A DNA stretch of 48,872 nt, taken from Deltaproteobacteria bacterium YD0425bin51. Its GTDB lineage: Bacteria; Desulfobacterota; Desulfobacteria; Desulfobacterales; YD0425bin51. The position numbers were made by a program, and so were the translations under genes. Of this stretch, positions 42,313 to 48,872 are shown piece by piece. Under the pieces are notes generated by a model. That model was not told where the DNA came from and made no database searches. It saw only the letters and a list, made by a program, of their open reading frames with translations. The stretch is taken from NCBI GenBank assembly GCA_002753225.1, contig PDZS01000034.1:1-48872 (forward strand). Reading direction: 5' to 3'. Within the stretch, counting starts at the first letter, position 1. Each line of letters begins with the position of its first letter.

Positions 42313-43746
42313 TTACACGTTTGAATTTTTAATTAATTGAATATAAAATCTTACAATTTTTTCGTAGTTATCAATTGAAATCCGTTCATTTGTACCATGA
42401 AGACGAGGAAAATCTTCTTTTTTAAGCCATATTGGAAGAAACTCGTAAACATCTTTACTCAAATCCATAAAATATCCACTGTCTGTTGCAACTACTACTA
42501 AAGCAGGCGCTGCAATCACATCTGGAAATATTTGTTTTACAGTTTTTTTAATATTTAAAAAATTAGGAGAATTTGTATCACAAACAGATGTTGGCTCAAA
42601 AGCACCATCTAATGCCTTAATTTTTACTCTTGAATCATTTATTACTTGGGTTACATGCTTAATTACGCTATTTATTGTATCTCCAGGAAGTATCCTAAAG
42701 TTAACAAAAGCTTTAGCAGACGTTGGTAAGACATTTTCTTTAATACCTGCATTAAACATGGTTACAGCAGTTGTAGTTCTGACAGTTGCAGCAGATGTCT
42801 TTGATTTTATAAATTCTTTAGCAATAATTTTACTAAAAAGCCATTGATTGGCAAATAAAATTCGCATAAGAAAAGGAGATTCATTTATAAATGAATAAAG
42901 CATATTGCGAACAGGTTCAATTAATTTAGGCTTCATTTGATTGTTTTCTAGTTTGTGGATAGCAGTACTTAGAATGCCTATTGAACTTTGGTTTGGGGGC
43001 ATTGATGAATGCCCTCCCCCCTCTCCTTCTACCTTAAGTTCAACCGTTAAATAACCTTTTTCAGTAACCCCAATTAAAGCAATAGGTTTAGAAACAAAAC
43101 TTATGACCCCATCTATTATGCTATTACCTTCGTCTATGACATATTCAAAAGTAATTCCTCTGGATTTAAAAAGTTCTGCTATTTTAGATGCTCCTTTTTT
43201 TCCTCCTGTTTCCTCATCGTGGCCAAAACATAAATAAAAGCTTTGTTTTGGTTGAAATCCCTGTTCTATTAAAGTTTCAACAGCTTCTAATATTCCAATG
43301 AGAGAGCATTTATCATCCAAAGCCCCCCTGCCCCATATGTAACCGTCTGAAATTTGACCGCTAAAAGGAGGATATGTCCATTTACTTTCTGTTCCTCCTT
43401 CAATTGGAACAACATCCATATGAGCCATTAAAACAATTGGCTTTAATTTTTCATCTTTTCCTTTCCATTTATATATCAAACTATATTCATTTATTATTTC
43501 TCTATCTAAATTTTTATGTATTTGTGGGAAGGTCTTTTCAAGATAATTTCTAAATTCAATAAATTCTCCTGAAATTGTTTTAAATTGGATTGCTTGAGAT
43601 AGATGCTTTGAAATTTTATTATTATCTAAAGAAATATCAACAGGTACAATATCAATAGACTCTGAAGATATAGTTAAAGTTCTTATAACTATTATGGATA
43701 AAAGCAGAATAAATCCAAATCCTAAAAATAATAGAATGGTTTTCAT
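42313..43746 (-). CDS. M20 family metallo-hydrolase, PM20D1-like
   Basis: The 477-residue protein has an N-terminal hydrophobic segment (about 3-22), either a signal or an anchor, and M20 metal-site motifs: H109-M-D111 in LMAHMDVVP, D144 in GALDDK, E178/E179 in GHDEETGG, and the late LHGTNERIS His. Its similarity to vertebrate PM20D1 runs over the whole length by eye, for example IALIGVTEKGY, SSIGIL and VRTTTAVTMF. PM20D1 makes and hydrolyses N-acyl amino acids. The gene starts 3 bp after maeB. A conjugate-cleaving role supplying the operon's sulfonate is a hypothesis. Confidence 0.87.
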   Translation of the reverse strand: MKTILLFLGFGFILLLSIIVIRTLTISSESIDIVPVDISLDNNKISKHLSQAIQFKTISGEFIEFRNYLEKTFPQIHKNLDREIINEYSLIYKWKGKDEKLKPIVLMAHMDVVPIEGGTESKWTYPPFSGQISDGYIWGRGALDDKCSLIGILEAVETLIEQGFQPKQSFYLCFGHDEETGGKKGASKIAELFKSRGITFEYVIDEGNSIIDGVISFVSKPIALIGVTEKGYLTVELKVEGEGGGHSSMPPNQSSIGILSTAIHKLENNQMKPKLIEPVRNMLYSFINESPFLMRILFANQWLFSKIIAKEFIKSKTSAATVRTTTAVTMFNAGIKENVLPTSAKAFVNFRILPGDTINSVIKHVTQVINDSRVKIKALDGAFEPTSVCDTNSPNFLNIKKTVKQIFPDVIAAPALVVVATDSGYFMDLSKDVYEFLPIWLKKEDFPRLHGTNERISIDNYEKIVRFYIQLIKNSNV

Positions 43747-43749
43747 ATA

Positions 43750-46026
43750 TTATCCTTCGAATTGTCTTTTAAAGTCCAATTCCTGGGCTTGAACAACTGT
43801 AATAGCCGCAACATTTACAACATTTTCCATATCTGTTCCTCTAGGAAGTACATTAAAAGGCTTATCTATTCCCATAAGAATAGGACCAACTGCTTTTGCT
43901 CCACCAAGACGCTCTAAAAGTTTATATGCAATATTACATGATGACAGTTCTGGAAATATTAATACATTAGCTGGTCCTCCTAAACGATTAAAAGGATAAT
44001 TTTTAGAAAGAAGCTCTTCAACTACAGCAGTATCAGCCTGCATTTCACCATCTATTATAAGTTCTGGTTTGCGATCCATAACTATATCTACTGCTTTTCT
44101 TACACGTTCTGTATCTGGATGACTTGTACTGCCAAAATTTGCAAAAGAAAGCATTGCAATTTTAGGTTTTATATCAAAAAATTTTGCCATTTCAGCAGTT
44201 TGTATAGCAATTTCAGCCAGATCTTCTGATGTTGGAGTTATGTTTACTGTTGGGTCTGAAAAAATCAAAGTGCGGTCCCTAAAAATCATAAGATACATTC
44301 CAGCAACTTTATTTATACCAGCCTTTTTAGGAATGGTCTGTAAAATAGGACGAATTGCATATTGATAATAACAATCAATGCCGTGAACTAGACCATCTAC
44401 AACCCCTTCATTTACCATCATTGCACCAAATAGATACCTGCTTCTGAGCTGTCTTTTAGTTTCAAGCAAAGACCATCCTTTTCTTGCTCGTTTTTTAAAA
44501 AGTTTTTCAGCAAATTCATTAAATAAAGGGCTTTTTTGGTTTTCTATTATTTCAATGCCATCTAGCGGGATATTTAATTCTTTTGAAATTGAATATATCT
44601 CTTCTTTATCTGTACAAATAAGCTTAGGATAGGCTATTTTTTCATTAACCAATTGATGAGCTGCTCTAAGTATTACAGGATGACTTCCTTCTGGAAATAC
44701 AATTCGTTTTGGATTCTGCTGTGCACGTGTAATCATTTTATACATAATTTCACGTTCTGGACCAAGCATTATCTCTAATCTTTCAAGATATTTTTCTTTA
44801 TTTTCTATTTTAATTCTTGCAACTCCGCTTTTCATAGCTGCTTCAGCAACTGCTGGAGTTACTTTGAGTAAAACTCTGGGATCTAGTGGCATAGGAATTA
44901 TATAATCAGGACCAAATTGAATTTTTCTTCCTGCATAAGCTTTTATTACTGAATCTGGAACATCTTCTTGAGCTAGCTGAGATAGAGCTGCTGCTGCAGC
45001 AATCTTCATTTCTTCAGTTATTGCTTTAGCTCTCACATCCAAAGCTCCTCTAAAAATATATGGGAATCCTAAAACATTATTTACCTGATTAGGATAATCA
45101 GATCTGCCTGTTGCAACAATGGCATCAGGACGTATGGCTTTTGCTTCATAATAGCTTATTTCAGAGTCTGGATTTGCTAAAGCAAATATTATAGGCTTAT
45201 CGTTCATTTTTTTTAATAATTCAGGAGTGAAGGCTCCTTTCACAGATAAACCAAGTAAAACATCACAGCCAGTAACTGCTTCCATTAAAGTACGCATATT
45301 AGTATCAATAGCAAAGTCTTCCTTGTATGAATTCATGCCATTAGTTCTTCCTTTATAAATAACACCGCGAGTATCAACCATAATAATATTTTCTTTTTTT
45401 ACTCCAAGATTAATATACATTTTAGCACATGCAATAGCAGCAGCGCCTGCTCCATTTACAACCACTTTAATATCTGAGAGTTTTCTATTGGTTAAAAGAC
45501 AGGCATTTGTAAGGGCTGCTCCTGATATAATAGCTGTGCCGTGTTGATCATCATGAAAAACAGGAATGTCCATAAGTTTTTTTAGCTCTTCTTCAATATA
45601 AAAACACTCAGGAGCTTTTATATCTTCTAAATTTATACCGCCAAACGTGGGTTCTAGGTTTTTTACAATATTTATAAATTCATCTGGATCTTGTGTAGTT
45701 ACTTCAATATCAAAAACATCTATATTTGCAAAGCGTTTGAATAAAACCCCCTTCCCTTCCATTACTGGCTTTCCTGCTAATGCTCCAATATTTCCAAGTC
45801 CCAGTACTGCTGTTCCATTAGTTATAACAGCGACTAAATTCCCTCTGGTTGTGTAATCAAAAGACAAATCTTTATTTTTTTTAATTTCAAGACAAGGAAC
45901 AGCAACGCCGGGTGTATAGGCTAGACTTAAATCAGCTTGAGACAGACATGGTTTTGAGGGTATAACTTCAATTTTACCAGGCTTTGGTTCTCTATGATAA
46001 CGAAGGGCTTCTTGTTCATATTTCAT
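43750..46026 (-). CDS. maeB: NADP-dependent malic enzyme with C-terminal phosphotransacetylase domain (MaeB-like)
   Basis: The 758-residue protein has the malic enzyme domains (about 1-425): LAYTPGVAVPCLEI, AVLGLGNIGALAGKPVMEGKG, DDQHGTAIIS and VVNGAGAAA. A phosphotransacetylase domain follows (about 430-758; PKRIVFPEGSHPVILRAAHQL). It decarboxylates malate to pyruvate; in E. coli MaeB the second domain is regulatory and binds acetyl-CoA. It is the first gene of the Xsc operon, where acetyl phosphate is produced, so the domain may sense or convert it. AGGAG precedes the ATG. The promoter must lie in the 104-bp gap to the divergent gene. Confidence 0.95.
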   Translation of the reverse strand: MKYEQEALRYHREPKPGKIEVIPSKPCLSQADLSLAYTPGVAVPCLEIKKNKDLSFDYTTRGNLVAVITNGTAVLGLGNIGALAGKPVMEGKGVLFKRFANIDVFDIEVTTQDPDEFINIVKNLEPTFGGINLEDIKAPECFYIEEELKKLMDIPVFHDDQHGTAIISGAALTNACLLTNRKLSDIKVVVNGAGAAAIACAKMYINLGVKKENIIMVDTRGVIYKGRTNGMNSYKEDFAIDTNMRTLMEAVTGCDVLLGLSVKGAFTPELLKKMNDKPIIFALANPDSEISYYEAKAIRPDAIVATGRSDYPNQVNNVLGFPYIFRGALDVRAKAITEEMKIAAAAALSQLAQEDVPDSVIKAYAGRKIQFGPDYIIPMPLDPRVLLKVTPAVAEAAMKSGVARIKIENKEKYLERLEIMLGPEREIMYKMITRAQQNPKRIVFPEGSHPVILRAAHQLVNEKIAYPKLICTDKEEIYSISKELNIPLDGIEIIENQKSPLFNEFAEKLFKKRARKGWSLLETKRQLRSRYLFGAMMVNEGVVDGLVHGIDCYYQYAIRPILQTIPKKAGINKVAGMYLMIFRDRTLIFSDPTVNITPTSEDLAEIAIQTAEMAKFFDIKPKIAMLSFANFGSTSHPDTERVRKAVDIVMDRKPELIIDGEMQADTAVVEELLSKNYPFNRLGGPANVLIFPELSSCNIAYKLLERLGGAKAVGPILMGIDKPFNVLPRGTDMENVVNVAAITVVQAQELDFKRQFEG

Positions 46027-46068
46027 ATTATATTTCTCCTAATTATTATATTAAAAATTGTAATTGCT

Positions 46069-46083
46069 ATAACTATATGTTAT
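46069..46083. promoter_or_regulatory. Short inverted repeat ATAAC-N5-GTTAT in a divergent promoter region
   Basis: The arms are perfect 5-bp complements with TATAT between them. It lies in the only gap that can hold the promoters of both the maeB-xsc operon and the gatZ-like gene. It could be an operator. The short, AT-only-like arms make chance likely in this genome. Confidence 0.25.
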
Positions 46084-46130
46084 GAATGTAGATAAAACCA
46101 ATCAACAATTCAAGAACTATTATTAAAGGT

Positions 46131-47342
46131 ATGCTTAAATATTTAAAAAATATAGCTAACCTTCAACGAAATGGCATTCCAGCAGGTGTTTATTCTGTTT
46201 GTTCATCTAATCCCTTTGTATTGAAAACAGCAATGCTTAAAGCAAAAAATGATAATACTGACCTTTTGGTTGAGGCTACATGTAATCAGGTTAACCAATT
46301 TGGCGGTTATATGGGATTGAAACCATTAGAATTTATTCATTATATTAAAAATATAGCTAATGAAGTTGATTTCCCCTTTCATAAGCTTACTCTAGGCGGA
46401 GATCATTTAGGTCCTTATCTATGGCGAAAAGAATCTGGTACTGAAGCAATGAATAAAGCCATAGTATTGATTAAAGAATATGTCAAAGCTGGTTTTGTAA
46501 AAATACACTTGGATGCTAGCATGATGTGTGTAGGAGATCCAGGACCACCTCTCCCAATAGATATTTCTGCAAAACGAGCAGCTCAAATGTGCATGGCTGC
46601 AGAAGAGGTATTGATAGAGGGTATTGAGCCTCTTTATGTCATTGGAGCTGAAGTACCAACTCCTGGTGGTTCACTTGAACAAGAGAATGAAGCATCTGTT
46701 ACAGATCATAGAGATGTTCATGAGTTTTTAGAAGTAAGTAAGCTTGCTTTCAAGACTTATGGTGTAGAAAATGCTTGGGAGAGAGTAATTGCAGTTGTAG
46801 TTCAACCTGGTATTGATTTTGGAAATAGAGAAATTTCCATTTACTCACATGATAGAGCATTAAATCTATCTTTATTTCACAATAAACTTCCAAATATAAT
46901 GACATATGAAATACATTCTACTGATTATCAGCCTCCTTGGGCTATAAAACAAATGGTTCGTGACCATTTTCCAATTTTGAAAGTAGGACCTTGTTTAACT
47001 TACGCTTTTAGAGAAGCTGTATTTTCTCTCATTGATATTGAAGAAAAAATGCTTGGAAATAGAAAAAACGTTTCATTGTCAAATATGCGTAAACACTTGG
47101 AAGAAGCAATGATAAAAAATTCTTTATATTTAAAATCTCACAATTTAGATAAAGAAGAATACCTGAAATGGTTTAGCCTATATGACAGGATACGTTACTA
47201 TTGGACAGATGAAGAGGTAGAAAAGGCACTTTCAAGATTAATTGAAAATTTAAGCAAATATGATATAAACCCTATAGAAATAATTACTTCTAAAATAAGA
47301 GAAGCAATAGATCCATATACAAAAGTTTTTATCGATCATTAA
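46131..47342 (+). CDS. Tagatose-bisphosphate aldolase subunit-like protein (GatZ/KbaZ family)
   Basis: The 403-residue protein matches GatZ/KbaZ throughout: GVYSVCSSNPFV, ATCNQVNQFGGYMG, LGGDHLGPYLW, KIHLDASMMCVGDPGPP, VIGAEVPTPGG, AVVVQPG, YEIHSTDYQ, LKVGPCLTYAFREA and DRIRYYW. In enterobacteria GatZ/KbaZ is needed for activity or stability of the class II aldolase GatY/KbaY. No aldolase partner, kinase or sugar transporter lies here, so this copy is an orphan and may act on its own. AAAGG precedes ATG 46131. The gene overlaps the end of glgA convergently by 14 bp, and diverges from maeB. Confidence 0.93.
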   Translation: MLKYLKNIANLQRNGIPAGVYSVCSSNPFVLKTAMLKAKNDNTDLLVEATCNQVNQFGGYMGLKPLEFIHYIKNIANEVDFPFHKLTLGGDHLGPYLWRKESGTEAMNKAIVLIKEYVKAGFVKIHLDASMMCVGDPGPPLPIDISAKRAAQMCMAAEEVLIEGIEPLYVIGAEVPTPGGSLEQENEASVTDHRDVHEFLEVSKLAFKTYGVENAWERVIAVVVQPGIDFGNREISIYSHDRALNLSLFHNKLPNIMTYEIHSTDYQPPWAIKQMVRDHFPILKVGPCLTYAFREAVFSLIDIEEKMLGNRKNVSLSNMRKHLEEAMIKNSLYLKSHNLDKEEYLKWFSLYDRIRYYWTDEEVEKALSRLIENLSKYDINPIEIITSKIREAIDPYTKVFIDH

Positions 47343-48846
47343 TAAGTGGTCTTTTAAGCATCTTTTCATAAAGTTCAATATATTTTATAGCAGTAACCGA
47401 ATGGTTAAATGTAGCTAGGCTCTCCTTCATTATTCTTTTAATTTGTCCTATTTTTACATCATCAGGGAGGTTATAAAATGACATAGCTTCTCTTATTCCC
47501 CAAAAAAGACCATTAGAATCAAAATGTTTAAATATAAAACCATTTCCTTGATTTTGATTAACATTAAGATGATGAATAGTATCATGAATTCCGCCTGTGT
47601 CATGAGCAACAGGAAGGGTTCCATAAATTGGTCCAATCATTTGAGGCAAGCCGCATGGCTCAAATAAAGAAGGCATAAGAATAAAATCTGATGCACCATA
47701 AGCCAGATGCTCTAAATTTTCGTCAAAATCATAAATTGCAACACGGTCTTCAATTCCATGTAATCTAACTATATTTTTAAAATGTTTTTGAAAATCACCA
47801 TTTGCTACAAATATGACCTGTAGATCCTGGTTCCAATATTCAGATATAACCTTAAAAAGTATATCTGAAAGCAATTGACATCCTTTTTGAATAGGGTCCA
47901 AGCGAGATGGCCAGAAAAATAAAGGAGCTTTATAATTTGCAATAAGTCCTACAGAGCTTTGTAAAAATATCTTATTTTTGCGCTTTGCTATTAAATAATC
48001 ATCTGGACCATATTGATGAAATAATGCTTTATCTATACTAGGATTAAATGAAGGATCAGGAGCGTTTAAGATTCCAACAGCACATCCTGCATTATATTTA
48101 TGTATAATTTCTTGACGTATTGATGGTTCTATAAATTTATGCCTTCCCTCAATTATTTCTATCAAAAATTGAGGGCTTACAGTGTTCACAAAATGTGATG
48201 CAAATATACCGCTGGTTAAAAAATCAACAAGATTGTTGTTTCTTGACTCTTCATAATTATATGGTGGTATTTTGTAAAAAAGATACTTCCAAAAAGCTGC
48301 TGCATCAATTCCCCTATCTTCAAGATTAGATACAAAGCATTTTACAGTATGAATGTTATGAATTGTAATAAGGCATGGAATTCCTAGTACTCTTGACATT
48401 GCTGGAATAAGACCTGTCATCCAATCATTACAATGAATCAGATCCGGTTTTACATTAGGAATAATATAATTAAGTACATCACGCTGGAATGTTAAAGAAA
48501 GTTTTGTATTTTCAATTCCATCCCCAGAATATATTCTGTTTAAATAAAAAAATGCCCTGTCTTTTACCAAATGTATTCTGTCATCAGGCATGCTTCTTTC
48601 AAGTATATCAAATTCCTTTCTCAAAAACGGAGTCAGATTATCACTGAACATAGAACGATAATCTGGAATTGCAACATGAACATCAGCACCCTGTTTAAAT
48701 AAAGAACTAATTAATGCAGCAGAAACATCAGCTAGCCCCCCTGCTTTTGCAGTAAGATAATTTGCAAGCCCTCCCATTCGATCTGGAAGATAGGTCGCCT
48801 CTGGAGTTACAATAAGAATACGAGGATTTTTTGGTATTTTTGTCAT
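47329..48846 (-). CDS. glgA: Glycogen/starch synthase, GT5 family (GlgA-like)
   Basis: The 505-residue protein has the GT5 N-terminal signature KAGGLADVSAAL (KTGGLADV in most relatives), preceded by an extra GGLANYLTA segment. HCNDWMTGLIP and TIHNIHT follow. The C-terminal half shows RLDPIQKG and SLFEPCGLPQMIG, with GGIHDT after it; these bind the sugar nucleotide and glucan. The enzyme elongates alpha-1,4-glucan from ADP- or UDP-glucose. AGGAG lies upstream of ATG 48846. No other glycogen gene is inside the window; neighbours could lie beyond the right edge. Confidence 0.9.
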   Translation of the reverse strand: MTKIPKNPRILIVTPEATYLPDRMGGLANYLTAKAGGLADVSAALISSLFKQGADVHVAIPDYRSMFSDNLTPFLRKEFDILERSMPDDRIHLVKDRAFFYLNRIYSGDGIENTKLSLTFQRDVLNYIIPNVKPDLIHCNDWMTGLIPAMSRVLGIPCLITIHNIHTVKCFVSNLEDRGIDAAAFWKYLFYKIPPYNYEESRNNNLVDFLTSGIFASHFVNTVSPQFLIEIIEGRHKFIEPSIRQEIIHKYNAGCAVGILNAPDPSFNPSIDKALFHQYGPDDYLIAKRKNKIFLQSSVGLIANYKAPLFFWPSRLDPIQKGCQLLSDILFKVISEYWNQDLQVIFVANGDFQKHFKNIVRLHGIEDRVAIYDFDENLEHLAYGASDFILMPSLFEPCGLPQMIGPIYGTLPVAHDTGGIHDTIHHLNVNQNQGNGFIFKHFDSNGLFWGIREAMSFYNLPDDVKIGQIKRIMKESLATFNHSVTAIKYIELYEKMLKRPLINDR

Positions 48847-48872
48847 TATTTACTCCTTTCGGCTTGAAAATT

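Overview
The window is AT-rich DNA densely packed with genes on both strands. No IS element, prophage, CRISPR array or rRNA operon was recognised. The gene content suggests a Gram-negative, probably anaerobic or microaerophilic bacterium of the Desulfobacterota (Desulfobacterales-like). The signs are a two-partner-secretion exoprotein next to a CHAT protease and a DUF928 protein, proteins with Cys-containing GCFI C-terminal tails, a DUF3187 outer-membrane protein, a complete Bat operon, many two-component proteins, sigma-54 regulation, and a desulfonating Xsc enzyme. The taxonomic placement is inferred from gene style and was not computed.

Region 1 (1-8866, + strand) encodes exported and surface proteins. 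In order they are the C-terminal part of a fibronectin-like protein with a GCFI tail, a small DUF433 protein, a haemagglutination-domain (TPS) exoprotein with 60-residue repeats, an exported TPR-CHAT caspase-like protease, a DUF928 protein with 23 SRG(L) repeats, and a PKD/choice-of-anchor-U protein with a second Cys tail. Region 2 (8850-16527) is a signalling island. A sigma-54 activator and a sensorless HisKA_2 kinase face, across a 208-bp gap with a textbook -24/-12 promoter, a seven-gene + strand run: receiver-like protein, cupin, SsuA-like binding protein, hybrid-free histidine kinase, Rcp1-type regulator, REC-GGDEF diguanylate cyclase and alpha/beta hydrolase. Region 3 (16540-21598, - strand) is a moxR-DUF58-DUF4381-batA-batB operon.

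Region 4 (21723-33290) mixes housekeeping and envelope genes: a 5'-nucleotidase-like enzyme, a radical SAM protein, an RlmL-type rRNA methyltransferase, a CsgG-like protein with duplicated C-terminal domains, and a co-oriented - strand run (DUF3187 porin-like protein, argJ, TGP-repeat protein, pseudouridine synthase, TPR membrane protein, anchored hypothetical protein) preceded by tRNA-Lys and tRNA-Glu. Region 5 (33458-37066) has a chemoreceptor with a CZB-like zinc motif in its periplasmic domain, a small hypothetical protein, a BI-1 family membrane protein and two hairpin elements.

Region 6 (37071-46026, - strand) is a tight six-gene operon: malic enzyme with a phosphotransacetylase domain, PM20D1-like M20 hydrolase, SDR dehydrogenase, acetolactate-synthase-like TPP enzyme, BASS-family transporter and sulfoacetaldehyde acetyltransferase (Xsc). 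It reads as a route for importing and desulfonating an organosulfonate, giving sulfite and acetyl phosphate; the substrate is not known. A GatZ/KbaZ homologue and a glycogen synthase close the window.

The two strongest candidates for an under-described system are the exported TPS-CHAT-DUF928 cluster and the Xsc operon.
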